DNA of 64,000 nucleotides from Kribbella jiaozuonensis (GCF_005233875.1 NZ_SZPZ01000002.1:992001-1056000), one strand, 5' to 3'; counted from the stretch's first letter, positions 52,798-61,686 are shown. The notes: generated by a model from the letters alone, not told the origin. A program made the numbers and translations.

Positions 52798-53249
52798 CCG
52801 GCGTCGTCGTGTTCGCCGGCGCGCTGCTCATGATGACCGGTCTGGTGAACGTCTTCGAGGGGTTCATCGCGCTGTTCTCGGACGAGCGCCTGGTGATCAC
52901 CCGGGAGAACCTGATCATCGTCGACGTGACCGCCTGGGGATGGCTGATCCTGATCTTCGGCCTTCTCCTGATCGGGGTCGGCGCCTGTCTGCTGATGGCA
53001 CAGACGTGGGCAAGGATCGCCGCGATCGTGCTCGTCTGTCTGCACGCTGTCACGCAGGTCGCCTGGCTCGGCGCCTATCCGGTCTGGGGGTTGTTGATGA
53101 TCGCGCTGGACGTGCTCGTGCTGTTCGCGCTCACCGCCCGGTGGAGCGGAGTACGCGACGCGCTTGGCGATTCGGGCGGAACCCAATGGAGCGGCCAGGA
53201 GGCGGCCGATCTCACCGCCGCCGAGCGACGCAGGCCGCCGCTCAGTTGA
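52794..53249 (+). CDS. DUF7144-like membrane protein, N-terminus possibly frameshifted
   Basis: A 151-residue protein with four hydrophobic segments (about residues 4-24, 46-66, 72-92 and 96-114) and a polar tail. The pattern (FAGALLMMTGLVNVFEGFIALF) matches the DUF7144 family. The ATG at 52794 is the first in frame. Immediately upstream lies ATG 52768 with a GAGAGGAGACGG site; its frame MAAKRAGRR stops at the TGA that overlaps the 52794 start. Family members tend to begin MAAK...GW, so a single-base change at the AAAAGGG run is suspected. Confidence 0.7.
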   Translation: MTGVVVFAGALLMMTGLVNVFEGFIALFSDERLVITRENLIIVDVTAWGWLILIFGLLLIGVGACLLMAQTWARIAAIVLVCLHAVTQVAWLGAYPVWGLLMIALDVLVLFALTARWSGVRDALGDSGGTQWSGQEAADLTAAERRRPPLS

Positions 53250-53253
53250 CCGT

Positions 53254-53281
53254 GGGAGCCGTCCCGAACGAGACGGCTCCC
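53254..53281. terminator. Bidirectional hairpin between convergent genes
   Basis: A perfect 10-bp stem (GGGAGCCGTC with GACGGCTCCC) and an 8-nt loop occupies the 38-bp gap between the DUF7144-like gene and the convergent PEBP gene, so it can end transcription in both directions. Confidence 0.75.
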
Positions 53282-53287
53282 GTCAGT

Positions 53288-53818
53288 TCACTCCGCGACC
53301 TGGTACGTCGGGGTGACGATGGCCCGCGCCAGCGTGTGGAAGGCCAGGTTGAACCCGACTACGGCCGGGGACGCGTCGGAGTCCACGTCGAGTGCCTCCA
53401 CGTCGATGGCGTGTACGACGAAGTAGTAGCGGTGGATCTGGTCGCCCGCGGGCGGGGCCGCGCCGCCGAAGTTCTTCGCGCCGAAGTCGTTGCGGACGTG
53501 GAAGGCGCCGTTGTCGAGGCGCTCCGGGGCGCCCGCGCCGGCCGGGAGCTCGGTGACGGTCGCGGGGAGGTTGACCAGGACCCAGTGCCAGAAACCGGAG
53601 ACGACCGGCGCGTCCGGGTCGTAGCAGGTGACGACGAAGGCCTTGGTCTCCGCCGGGAACCCGGACCAGCTGAGCTGCGGCGACTTGTTCCCACCCGCGA
53701 ACGCGTGGTCGTCGGACAGCGGCTGACCGTCGGCGACATCGGTGCTGGTGACGGTGAACGAGCCCGTCTTGGGGAGCAGTTCGTACGGGTCCGGGGCGAC
53801 GGGACGATCGAGCGACAT
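53288..53818 (-). CDS. YbhB/YbcL-type phosphatidylethanolamine-binding protein
   Basis: A 176-residue PEBP-fold protein. DPDAP with [12 protein letters not shown], and [20 protein letters not shown] (the PPxGDxIHRY-type site) form the anion-binding pocket of the Raf-kinase-inhibitor-like family. The bacterial role is unclear. ATG at 53818 has a CGGAGG ribosome binding site. It is divergent from cobT. Confidence 0.92.
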   Translation of the reverse strand: MSLDRPVAPDPYELLPKTGSFTVTSTDVADGQPLSDDHAFAGGNKSPQLSWSGFPAETKAFVVTCYDPDAPVVSGFWHWVLVNLPATVTELPAGAGAPERLDNGAFHVRNDFGAKNFGGAAPPAGDQIHRYYFVVHAIDVEALDVDSDASPAVVGFNLAFHTLARAIVTPTYQVAE

Positions 53819-53956
53819 CTGTGATCCTCCGAGAGGTGCGACGTGTGGTGATTCCGACATTACTGTCCACATCCCGCCGACCCACCCCAGGGCACCCGAT
53901 CGGAGATGCGAAGATCGAGCCGGTACGGCGTGGCCCAGGAACTGATGGAGGATTCA

Positions 53957-55009
53957 GTGGACGGCGTGGTGGACGAGTATCTGGAGCGGATCGCTCCCGC
54001 GGACGCGGCGGCGATGCGGGCGGCCGAGGAGCGGCACGCGCAGCTGACGAAGCCGGCCGGGTCGCTCGGCGTACTCGAGGAGCTGTCCGTGCGGGTGGCC
54101 GGGATGACCGGGACCTGCCCGCCGCAGGTGCCGCAGCCCGCCGTGGTGACGGTGTTTGCGGCGGATCACGGCGTACACGCTCAGAATGTCTCGCCGTGGC
54201 CGCAGGAGGTGACCGCCGCGATGCTGGCGAACTTCGCCGCCGGCGGTGCCGCCGTGAACGCGTTCGCGGCGAACAACCGGGTCGACGTACGGGTCGTGGA
54301 CGTCGGCGTGGCGACGCCGGTGGAGCAGTTGGACATCGTCCACGCGAAGGTCCGCCCGGGCACCCGCGACCTGTCCCAGACCGACGCGCTCACCGAGGAC
54401 GAGGCCCGCGCGGCGATCGCCGTCGGGTTCGAGCTCGCGGACAAGCTGATCCAGGACGGGTACCGCTGCCTGCTGACCGGCGACATGGGCATCGCCAACA
54501 CGACCGCCTCCGCCGCCCTGATCGCGACCTTCACCGGCGCGACCGCGGACGCCGTCACCGGCCGCGGGACCGGCATCGACGACGCGGCGCTCGCCCACAA
54601 GACCTCCGTCGTACGGGCGGCCCTCGCGCTCCACGACGTAGCGGCGTCCGACCCGCTCAAGGCGCTCCAGGCGTACGGCGGTCTCGAGCACGCCGCGCTG
54701 ACCGGATACATCCTCGGGGCCGCGGCCAACCGCACGCCCGTGATCCTCGACGGCGTGATCGCCGGTGCGGCCGCGCTCGTGGCGCAGGCGTTCCACCCGG
54801 CCGTCATCGACTACTGCGTCGCCGGCCATCGGTCCGCCGAGCCCGGTCACGCGGTCGCGCTGAAGAAGCTCGGCCTGCAGCCGCTCGTGGACCTCGATCT
54901 CCGGCTCGGTGAGGGGACCGGCGCGGTGCTCGCGTACCCGATCCTGACCTGCGCCGTGCGCGCGCTCGCCGAGATGGCAACCTTCGAGGACGCGGGGATC
55001 GGTCAGTGA
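53957..55009 (+). CDS. cobT: Nicotinate-nucleotide--dimethylbenzimidazole phosphoribosyltransferase
   Basis: Makes alpha-ribazole 5'-phosphate for the lower ligand of cobalamin. The 350-residue protein shows KPAGSLGVLEEL, VTVFAADHGVHAQNVS, LTGDMGIANTT and, near the C-terminus, GEGTGAVLAYP with the catalytic Glu. GTG at 53957 has a GGAGG site 5 nt upstream and gives a 350-residue protein, the usual length; a weaker in-frame ATG lies 4 codons upstream. It is coupled to cysG by a GTGA overlap. Confidence 0.93.
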   Translation: MDGVVDEYLERIAPADAAAMRAAEERHAQLTKPAGSLGVLEELSVRVAGMTGTCPPQVPQPAVVTVFAADHGVHAQNVSPWPQEVTAAMLANFAAGGAAVNAFAANNRVDVRVVDVGVATPVEQLDIVHAKVRPGTRDLSQTDALTEDEARAAIAVGFELADKLIQDGYRCLLTGDMGIANTTASAALIATFTGATADAVTGRGTGIDDAALAHKTSVVRAALALHDVAASDPLKALQAYGGLEHAALTGYILGAAANRTPVILDGVIAGAAALVAQAFHPAVIDYCVAGHRSAEPGHAVALKKLGLQPLVDLDLRLGEGTGAVLAYPILTCAVRALAEMATFEDAGIGQ

Positions 55010-56214
55010 CGCATCAGTACCTGTCCGGTCTCGTCCTCGACGGGCGGCGCGTGGTCGTCGTCGGCGGAGGCGGGGTCGCGCAGCGCCGGCTCCCGCGGTT
55101 GCTCGAGTCCGGTGCTCGGATCGACCTGATCTCGCCGTCGATCACACCGACCATCGAGGGCCTGCTCGGTAACCCGTCGCTGACGTGGATCGAGCGCGGG
55201 TTCGAGGACGGTGATCTCGACGGCGCCTGGTACGTCGTGGTGGCTACGGATGATGCCTCGGTCAACGATCGGGTGTCGGCCGAGGCTGAGGAGCGGCGGA
55301 TCTTCTGTGTGCGTTCCGACGACCGTTCCCGGGCGACCGCGTGGACGCCGGCGTCGGGGCAGCACGACAACGTGACGATCGGCGTACTGGGCGGGGGCGA
55401 TCACCGGAAGTCGGCCGCCGTACGGGACGCGATTCTCGAGGGGCTGCGGACAGGTGAGTTGGCTGCGCGGGACGTGGATCGGCGACCAGGGGTGTACCTG
55501 GTCGGTGGCGGACCGGGGGATCCGGATCTGATCACGGTGCGCGGGCGGCGGTTGCTGGCCGAGGCTGATGTGGTGGTGGCGGATCGCTTGGCGCCGCAGC
55601 CGTTGCTGGACGAGTTGCATCCCGATGTCGAGCTGTTCGACGCGGCGAAGTTGCCGCGCGGGCGGGCGGCGCAGCAGGAGGAGATCAACCGGATCCTGGT
55701 TGAGCGCGGGCGCGCCGGGAAGGTCGTCGTACGGCTCAAGGGTGGGGATCCGTACGTGTTCGGCCGGGGTTTTGAGGAAGCGCTGGCGTGTGCTGAGGCC
55801 GGGGTGCCGTGGACGGTAGTGCCGGGGATCACCAGCTCGATCTCGGTGCCGGCGGTGTCGGGGATCCCGGTGACGCATCGCGGGGTGACGCACGAGTTCA
55901 CGGTGGTTTCGGGGCATATTCCGCCGTCACACCCCGACTCGTTGGTCAACTGGGATGCGCTGGCGCAGCTGCACGGGACGCTGGTGTTGCTGATGGCGGT
56001 GGAGAACCTGCCGGCGATCGCCGAGCGGTTGGTTGCCGGGGGCAAGCCTGCGGAGACGCCGGCGGCGGCGATCGCGGACGGGACGCTCCCGGGTCAGCGG
56101 ATGGTGACATCCGATCTGGCGGGGATCGCTCAGGCGATGAAGGACGAGGGCGTCGGCGCTCCGGCGATTGTTGTCATCGGCAACGTGGTTGATGTGGCTG
56201 CGCAAGCACGATGA
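55006..56214 (+). CDS. cysG: Siroheme synthase: precorrin-2 dehydrogenase / uroporphyrinogen-III methyltransferase fusion
   Basis: A 402-residue fusion. Residues 1-150 are a precorrin-2 dehydrogenase/ferrochelatase-like domain (VVVVGGGGVAQRRLPRLL, NAD-binding). Residues 165-400 are uroporphyrinogen-III C-methyltransferase (VYLVGGGPGDPDLITVRG, VVRLKGGDPYVFGRG, VVPGITSS). The protein is shorter than enterobacterial CysG because the middle dimerisation region is reduced, as in other actinomycetes. GTG at 55006 overlaps the cobT stop. It feeds both siroheme and cobalamin. Confidence 0.92.
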   Translation: MTHQYLSGLVLDGRRVVVVGGGGVAQRRLPRLLESGARIDLISPSITPTIEGLLGNPSLTWIERGFEDGDLDGAWYVVVATDDASVNDRVSAEAEERRIFCVRSDDRSRATAWTPASGQHDNVTIGVLGGGDHRKSAAVRDAILEGLRTGELAARDVDRRPGVYLVGGGPGDPDLITVRGRRLLAEADVVVADRLAPQPLLDELHPDVELFDAAKLPRGRAAQQEEINRILVERGRAGKVVVRLKGGDPYVFGRGFEEALACAEAGVPWTVVPGITSSISVPAVSGIPVTHRGVTHEFTVVSGHIPPSHPDSLVNWDALAQLHGTLVLLMAVENLPAIAERLVAGGKPAETPAAAIADGTLPGQRMVTSDLAGIAQAMKDEGVGAPAIVVIGNVVDVAAQAR

Positions 56215-57017
56215 GTCAATTGGTCGAGATCCAGGACGCGGCGGATCCGCGGCTGGCTGACTATGTGCAGTTGCGTGAGGTCAATCTGCGGCGGTTGCTC
56301 GAAGAAGAGCATGGCTTGTTCATTGCCGAGGGCGCCAAAGTCATCCGGCGGGCCGCGGAGACCGGGTACGAACCACGGTCCTTCCTGCTCGCCCCACGTT
56401 GGCTGGACTCATTGCAGGACGTGCTCGACAAATGGCCGGACACACCTGTGTACGTCGTGTCGGAGGAGCTGGCCGAGCAGGTCACCGGGTTCCACGTCCA
56501 CCGCGGCGCGCTCGCGTCGTACAAGCGTCGCGCGGCTGTCCAGCTAACAGATCTGCTGACCGACGACGTACGCCGGATCGCAATCTTCGACGATATCGTT
56601 GACCACACCAACGTAGGCGCCGGCTTCCGGGCCGCGGCCGCGCTCGGCGTCGGTCTCGTCCTGGTGACGCCGACCTGCGCCGACCCGCTCTACCGCCGCT
56701 CGATCAAGGTCTCGATGGGAACCGTCTTCCAGGTCCCCTGGACGCGCCTGCAGAACTGGCCCGGCGACCTGCGACTCCTCCAGCAGAACGGGTACGTCGC
56801 CGCCGCGATGGCGCTCGCCGACGACTCGATCACGCTCGACGAGCTGGCCGACCGCAAGGACGACAAGCTCGCGCTGATCTTCGGCACCGAGGGCCACGGC
56901 CTCAAGCCGCACGTGCTCGAACAGGCAGACCTGACCGTACGCATCCCGATGGCAGGCGGCGTCGACTCCCTCAACGTGGCATCCTCAGCTGCAGTAGCGT
57001 TCTACGCCACTCGTTGA
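56211..57017 (+). CDS. TrmH/SpoU family RNA 2'-O-methyltransferase
   Basis: A 268-residue SPOUT methyltransferase: N-terminal substrate-binding domain (residues 1-105), then the trefoil-knot motifs DDIVDHTNVGAGFRAAAALG, IFGTEGHGL and IPMAGGVDSLNVASSAAVAF. It modifies rRNA or tRNA; the exact target cannot be told. ATG at 56211 overlaps the cysG stop (ATGA), so it is the last gene of the cobT-cysG unit. Confidence 0.92.
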   Translation: MSQLVEIQDAADPRLADYVQLREVNLRRLLEEEHGLFIAEGAKVIRRAAETGYEPRSFLLAPRWLDSLQDVLDKWPDTPVYVVSEELAEQVTGFHVHRGALASYKRRAAVQLTDLLTDDVRRIAIFDDIVDHTNVGAGFRAAAALGVGLVLVTPTCADPLYRRSIKVSMGTVFQVPWTRLQNWPGDLRLLQQNGYVAAAMALADDSITLDELADRKDDKLALIFGTEGHGLKPHVLEQADLTVRIPMAGGVDSLNVASSAAVAFYATR

Positions 57018-57026
57018 GGGGGAGCC

Positions 57027-57554
57027 ATGCGTACGACGGAACGCCTGGTACTGCGCCCGTTCCGCGACACGGACCTGGACCCGTGGGCCGCCCTCAACGC
57101 GGACCCGCAGGTCACGCAGTACCTCGGAGGCCCGCTGAGCCGGGCCGAGTGCGACCGGGACGCGGCCGGGATCAACGAGCTGTACGCGGCCCAGGGGTAC
57201 GGGTTCCTCGCCGTCGAGCGTCGTACGGACGGTGTCTTTCTCGGCGCCTGCGGTCTGTCGAAGGAGCAGTGGTACCCGGACGATCTCGAGATCGGCTGGC
57301 GGCTGGCCCGCGAGTACTGGGGCCACGGCTACGCGAGTGAGGCCGCGGCCTCCTGGATCGAGCACGGGTTCACGGTGCTCGACCTGCCGCGCATTATTGC
57401 CGTGACCGACACCCCGAACGTCCGTAGCATCGCGGTCATGCGCCGGCTCGGGATGAGCTTCGACCACGAGGCGGTGCTGACGGAGGACGGCGTACCGTTC
57501 GACGCCACCATCTACGCGCTGACGGCGGAGGCATGGCGAACAAGCAGAAGGTAG
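57027..57554 (+). CDS. RimJ/RimL-type GNAT acetyltransferase
   Basis: A 175-residue protein with LVLRPFRDTDLDPWAALNAD, GWRLAREYWGHGYASEAAAS (acetyl-CoA loop) and NVRSIAVMRRLGMSFDHE, the usual signatures of ribosomal-protein-type GNATs. ATG at 57027 follows GAGGGGGAGCC. It overlaps the next gene by 22 bp. Confidence 0.88.
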   Translation: MRTTERLVLRPFRDTDLDPWAALNADPQVTQYLGGPLSRAECDRDAAGINELYAAQGYGFLAVERRTDGVFLGACGLSKEQWYPDDLEIGWRLAREYWGHGYASEAAASWIEHGFTVLDLPRIIAVTDTPNVRSIAVMRRLGMSFDHEAVLTEDGVPFDATIYALTAEAWRTSRR

Positions 57555-58081
57555 TGCTCGTCGCCGGGATGCAGGCGGCCGGGAAGTCCACGATCGCACC
57601 GTTGCTCGCGGCAAGGATGGGTCCGCCCGCGGCGACCCTCGACGGCGACGTGTTCTACCGCGGCGTCGTCGCCGGCGCGGAGATCATGACCCCGGAGCCG
57701 TCAGCTGAGGCGGTCCGTCAGTTGGAGCTGCGGTACGACGCGAGCGCTCTCGTAGCGCAGCACTACGCCGATGCCGGATTCGACTTCGTCTGCAGCGACA
57801 TCGTCCTGGGGGAGCACGTCGAGCGATGGTTCTCGCGGCTGCGGGGTGTCGACCCGTACCTGGTCGTACTCGTGCCGTCGGTCGAGTCGATCGTCGAGCG
57901 GGAGATCGGGCGTGGCGGCAACAATTCGTACCGGGACTGGGGGTCCTCGTTGGAGGACGGCGTACGCGCGCTGATGGCGAGCCTCGACGAGACTCCGCGC
58001 CGGGGTCTGTGGCTCGACACCACCGGGCAGACCCCGGCCCAGACCGTCGACGAGATCGATCTGGAGAAGGCCCGCTGGTAG
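57533..58081 (+). CDS. P-loop phosphotransferase/kinase-like protein
   Basis: A 182-residue protein with the P-loop GMQAAGKST at residues 11-19 and a FDFVCSDIVLGEHVERW segment, suggesting a chloramphenicol-phosphotransferase-like or AAA_33 kinase. The LID-like region (EREIGRGGNNSYRDWG) is short. Target unknown. ATG at 57533 is in the end of the GNAT gene. Confidence 0.75.
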   Translation: MANKQKVVLVAGMQAAGKSTIAPLLAARMGPPAATLDGDVFYRGVVAGAEIMTPEPSAEAVRQLELRYDASALVAQHYADAGFDFVCSDIVLGEHVERWFSRLRGVDPYLVVLVPSVESIVEREIGRGGNNSYRDWGSSLEDGVRALMASLDETPRRGLWLDTTGQTPAQTVDEIDLEKARW

Positions 58082-58082
58082 A

Positions 58083-58688
58083 TCAGGTGGCGGGGGTGTC
58101 CTCGTGGTCGTCCTCGTGCTCGATCATCGGGGAGACCGGCCAGTCGGACGGGTAGTCCGGGGCGAACTCCTCGGCCTCCGCGAACAGACGCTTCTTGTAC
58201 TTGCGCGACAGCCGGTCGCCGAACACCATGCCCTGGGTGTGGTCGGTCTCGTGCTGCAGGCAGCGGGCCAGCAGACCATTGCCCTCGAAGCTGACCGGCT
58301 CGCCGTGCTCGTCGACGCCGGTGACCTTCGCGAAGTCCGGGCGGGCGCACTTGGTGAACGCTCCGGGCAGCGACAGGCAGCCTTCGTCGCCCTCGTCCAG
58401 ATTGCGGTCCTTGCCCTCCGGAACCTCGACCGTCGGGTTGCACACGACGCCCTGCACCCGGTTGCCGTCCTTGTCGGGGCAGTCGAACACGAAGACCTGC
58501 AGGTCGACACCGACCTGGTTCGCGGCCAGGCCGACACCCTCGGCCGCGTTCATCGTCGCGACCATGTCGGCGATCAGCGTCTGCAGCTCGTCCCCGAAGT
58601 CGGTGACGGGCTTGTTGACCCGGTGCATGACATCCTCACCCCAGCGGGTGATAGGCCGCACCGAACCGTTCCCAGGCAACGTAGACAT
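58083..58688 (-). CDS. def: Peptide deformylase, main copy
   Basis: A 201-residue deformylase with GVGLAANQ, EGCLSLPG and CLQHETDHTQG (HExxH). The C-terminus is extended and acidic (EHEDDHEDT). ATG at 58688 (MSTLPGNGSV). It is the longer, more typical housekeeping form compared with the copy at 46064. Next to the LLM oxidoreductase gene in the same direction, separated by a terminator. Confidence 0.92.
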   Translation of the reverse strand: MSTLPGNGSVRPITRWGEDVMHRVNKPVTDFGDELQTLIADMVATMNAAEGVGLAANQVGVDLQVFVFDCPDKDGNRVQGVVCNPTVEVPEGKDRNLDEGDEGCLSLPGAFTKCARPDFAKVTGVDEHGEPVSFEGNGLLARCLQHETDHTQGMVFGDRLSRKYKKRLFAEAEEFAPDYPSDWPVSPMIEHEDDHEDTPAT

Positions 58689-58722
58689 GCCGGAAATCTT
58701 AGGCCATCGCTGCCGCGCGGAC

Positions 58723-58755
58723 TGCCGGGTGGCCGCGCTCGGCGACCACCCGGCA
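58723..58755 (-). terminator. Hairpin terminator of the LLM oxidoreductase gene
   Basis: A 10-bp stem (TGCCGGGTGG with CCACCCGGCA) plus a small inner stem lies between the LLM gene stop (58763) and the def start (58688), so def is expected to have its own promoter. Confidence 0.65.
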
Positions 58756-58762
58756 ACAGGCG

Positions 58763-59578
58763 TTACTTGGCGTTGACCTCGTCGCGCCAGGTGACCCACT
58801 CGCGGAGCAGGCCGAGGTCGTAGTCGGGACCGCCGGCGTGCACGGTGAACAGCCGGGTGCCGACGTCGAGCAGCTGCTTGCCGGTCTCCTCCGGACGCTT
58901 GTCGCCGACGGCGACCGAACGCTCGATCTCGCCCGGGTCGCGCCCGATCGTCTTGCAGTGCTCGTCGAGGACGGCGTGCTTGTGCGCGATCGTCTCGGCG
59001 TCGCCGAAGCCGTGCCAGATGTTCGCGTGCTGCGCCACCAGCTTGAGCGTCTTCTTCTCGCCGCCGCCACCGATCAGCACCGGGATGTCGCGGGTCGGCT
59101 TCGGGTTGAGCTTGGTCCAGCGCTGCTCGATCCGCGGCAGCGCCTCGCCGAGGGCGTCCAGCCGGCCGCCCGCCGTACCGAATTCGTAGCCGTACTCGTC
59201 GTAGTCCTTCTCGAACCAGCCGGAGCCGATGCCGAAGATCAGCCGGCCGTCGCTGATGTGATCGACCGTGCGCGCCATGTCGGCGAGCAGGTCGGGGTTG
59301 CGGTAGGAGTTGCAGGTGACCAGGGCGCCGATCTCGACCCGCTCGGTCGCCTCGGCCCAGGCAGCCAGCATGGTCCAGCACTCGAAGTGCAGACCCTCGG
59401 GCTCACCGCTGAGCGGGTAGAAGTGGTCCCAGTTGAACACCACGTCGACGCCGATCTCCTCGGCCGCGGCGACGGTACGCCGGATGTCGGCGTACTGGGC
59501 GTGCTGGGGCTGGACCTGCAGACCGATCCGTACCGGGAAGGCGCCGTACGGACGGTCGGTGGACTCGGAAGCTGTCAT
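58763..59578 (-). CDS. LLM-class F420-dependent oxidoreductase
   Basis: A 271-residue luciferase-like TIM-barrel enzyme (RIGLQVQPQHAQYADIRRT, FNWDHFYPLS, LADMARTVDHISDGRLIFGI, VLIGGGGEKKTL). Actinomycete LLM proteins of this type use coenzyme F420. Substrate unknown. ATG at 59578 (MTASESTDRP) is the first start consistent with the length of the family. Confidence 0.88.
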   Translation of the reverse strand: MTASESTDRPYGAFPVRIGLQVQPQHAQYADIRRTVAAAEEIGVDVVFNWDHFYPLSGEPEGLHFECWTMLAAWAEATERVEIGALVTCNSYRNPDLLADMARTVDHISDGRLIFGIGSGWFEKDYDEYGYEFGTAGGRLDALGEALPRIEQRWTKLNPKPTRDIPVLIGGGGEKKTLKLVAQHANIWHGFGDAETIAHKHAVLDEHCKTIGRDPGEIERSVAVGDKRPEETGKQLLDVGTRLFTVHAGGPDYDLGLLREWVTWRDEVNAK

Positions 59579-59644
59579 GGTGAAGATCCTATCCGCCGTT
59601 ACGGAGGACCCTCCGGATAGGTCCAGAACGAGGAGGTACGACGG

Positions 59645-61240
59645 ATGCCGGACGAGAGTGACGTCGACGAGTTCGCGCGGCTGTTCACGCGGTTCCTGGA
59701 GCGGATGCAGGCCGGCGGGCAGCGGACCACTCGCGAGAGCCTGCGGGACCGGCTCCGGGAGCATCTCGGCGTGGACCCCGAGCAGGTGCCGGTGGTGTCG
59801 TCGAGCTTCCCGCCGTACGACCTGCCGAACGTGCAGCGGGCGATCGAGGCGTGGTTCGACTCGTTCGAGGTGCTCGGGCTGGCGGGGTCGAACCGGGGCC
59901 ATCACTCGCTGGGGGAGCTGCTGGAGCTGTCGGAGTACGACCGGTTCGGGATCGGGGCGGTGGACTACCAGCGGCTGCAGATCGACGTCGACGAGGAGAT
60001 GGACTGCGTCGCGTTCGGGTTCTACCTCGGGGTGCAGGGCGAGGACCGGTTCGTGGCGCTGTTGCGGGCGGCGAATCCGCAGTACGGGCGTTCGAGCGTG
60101 GATCTCGAGATCCTTGCGGTGGAGAAGGCTGCCGGCGATCGGTTTCTGGGGGCGTTGCCGGGGTTGATCCGGGAGCACAACGTGTTCCGGGGCAAGGTGG
60201 TGTCGTTCGAGGGGCACGAGTTCGGGCAGGGCGTCGGGCCGTTCCGGTTGCATCCGCGGCCGGGGATCACGCGGGCGGACGTCGTACTGCCGGAGGGCGT
60301 GCTCGAGCGGATCGAGCGGGAGGTCGTCGGGATCGCGGCGCATCGGGAGACGCTGCTGGCGGCGGATCAGCACCTGCGGCGGGGTGTGCTGCTGTACGGG
60401 CCGCCCGGGACCGGGAAGACCCATACCATACGGTATGTCCTGTCGCAGTTGCCGGAGTTCACGGTCGTGCTGCTGGCGGGGACGAGCATTCATTTCATCT
60501 CGCAGGCGTGTGCGCTGGCTCGGATGCTGCAGCCGGCGCTCGTCGTACTCGAGGACTGCGATCTGGTGGCGGAGGCGCGGGACTACTCGCACGGCTCCGA
60601 GAATCCGCTGCTGTTCCAGGTGCTGAACGAGATGGACGGGTTGGCGCAAGACGCGGATGTGGCGTTCCTGCTGACCACGAACCGGGCGGATCTGCTGGAG
60701 CCGGCACTGATGCAGCGGCCTGGGCGGGTGGATATGGCTGTCGAGGTGCCGCTGCCGGATGCCGACGGGCGCGGGCGGTTGCTGAGGCTCTACGGGCCTG
60801 GGCTCAATCTCTCGCCCGAGGTGGTCGACGAGGTGGTGCAGCAGACGGAGGGCACGACCGCGTCCTTCATGAAGGAGCTGGTACGACGGACGGTGCTGCT
60901 TGCGGCGGAGGCGGGGGAGACGCCGTCGGCGGATCACCTCCGGGCCGCGGTCGCGGAGCTGCTGTCGTCCCGCGACACCCTCACCCGCCGCCTACTCGGC
61001 GCAACGGGCGGCAAGCCGCACGACAACCACACCGGGCCCGGCGCGGCGCCCGGCACGGCGCCCGGCACGGCGCCCGGCACGGGGGCAGGATCGGGGGCGG
61101 CAGCGGGATCCGCAGCGGGACCGGTGCCTGGGCTCGCCGGCTCGGGCGCCGAGCCGGGGGTGGCTCCGCCCGGAGCAGGCGCTGGGTTCGTGGCTCAGCC
61201 GGGGCCGATGCCTGGGGTGTACAAGGGGCTTATCGGGTGA
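59645..61240 (+). CDS. AAA+ ATPase with low-complexity C-terminal tail
   Basis: A 531-residue protein. Residues 1-215 have no recognised domain; residues 240-420 form an AAA core with Walker A GPPGTGKT (252-259), Walker B LVVLED (299-304), sensor Asn346 and Arg fingers in MQRPGRVD. The sequence is like CDC48/FtsH-type ATPases but lacks the zinc protease. The tail from residue 460 is Gly/Ala/Pro-rich and includes a tandem repeat. Function and partner are unknown; proteins like it may act as stand-alone chaperones. Stop overlaps that of the convergent SRPBCC gene by 11 bp. Confidence 0.8.
   Translation: MPDESDVDEFARLFTRFLERMQAGGQRTTRESLRDRLREHLGVDPEQVPVVSSSFPPYDLPNVQRAIEAWFDSFEVLGLAGSNRGHHSLGELLELSEYDRFGIGAVDYQRLQIDVDEEMDCVAFGFYLGVQGEDRFVALLRAANPQYGRSSVDLEILAVEKAAGDRFLGALPGLIREHNVFRGKVVSFEGHEFGQGVGPFRLHPRPGITRADVVLPEGVLERIEREVVGIAAHRETLLAADQHLRRGVLLYGPPGTGKTHTIRYVLSQLPEFTVVLLAGTSIHFISQACALARMLQPALVVLEDCDLVAEARDYSHGSENPLLFQVLNEMDGLAQDADVAFLLTTNRADLLEPALMQRPGRVDMAVEVPLPDADGRGRLLRLYGPGLNLSPEVVDEVVQQTEGTTASFMKELVRRTVLLAAEAGETPSADHLRAAVAELLSSRDTLTRRLLGATGGKPHDNHTGPGAAPGTAPGTAPGTGAGSGAAAGSAAGPVPGLAGSGAEPGVAPPGAGAGFVAQPGPMPGVYKGLIG
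61037..61084 (+). repeat. Four 12-bp tandem repeats in the AAA ATPase tail
   Basis: Four copies of a 12-bp unit (CCCGGCACGGCG and variants) encode PGAA-PGTA-PGTA-PGTG. The array length may vary between strains. Confidence 0.85.
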
Positions 61241-61637
61241 AGTAGGTCGCGAGGTGGTTGAGCATGGTGGCGACGCCGGGCTTGATCGGACCTTCCTGCT
61301 CGTCCGTGAGGCCGACGCTGCGGTAGTCGAGCTGGGTCTTCCCGTCAGGCAGCCCTGACAGGTCGACGGTGATCTCCTCGGCGGGCTCGTCGAAGTACAG
61401 GACCAGGTGGTTCGGCAGGTCCAGCTCGCCGTACCGGAGCGTGAACGGGACCTCGACATCACCCTCGCCGACGAAGACGGCCGAGATCAGTCCGCCCGGA
61501 CGGACGTCGAGCGTGACCCGGTCGGACGGCGTGGTGAAGCCTTCGGCGAGGAACCAGGCTGCGAACGGCTCAGCCTCGGTGAACGCGCGGACGACCTCGG
61601 CGGGCGGGGCGTCGACGACCTGCTGCAACGTGAACAT
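61230..61637 (-). CDS. SRPBCC/AHSA1 family protein
   Basis: A 135-residue START/SRPBCC-fold protein (VVDAPPAEVVRAFTEAEPFA, AAWFLAEGFTTPSDR, PNHLVLYF). The family is common as ligand-binding proteins encoded beside HxlR or ArsR regulators, which is the situation here. ATG at 61637. It is probably co-transcribed with the HxlR gene 49 bp upstream. Confidence 0.88.
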   Translation of the reverse strand: MFTLQQVVDAPPAEVVRAFTEAEPFAAWFLAEGFTTPSDRVTLDVRPGGLISAVFVGEGDVEVPFTLRYGELDLPNHLVLYFDEPAEEITVDLSGLPDGKTQLDYRSVGLTDEQEGPIKPGVATMLNHLATYFTR

Positions 61638-61686
61638 GATCAGAACCTCCAGGTTTGGATGACTCGATCACTGTGCCTGGAGGCGT

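Noticed and set aside
58763..60937. Minus-strand frame joining the LLM oxidoreductase to a long upstream extension
   Set aside because: The extension lies opposite the AAA ATPase gene and is low-complexity Arg/His/Pro; the real start is at 59578.
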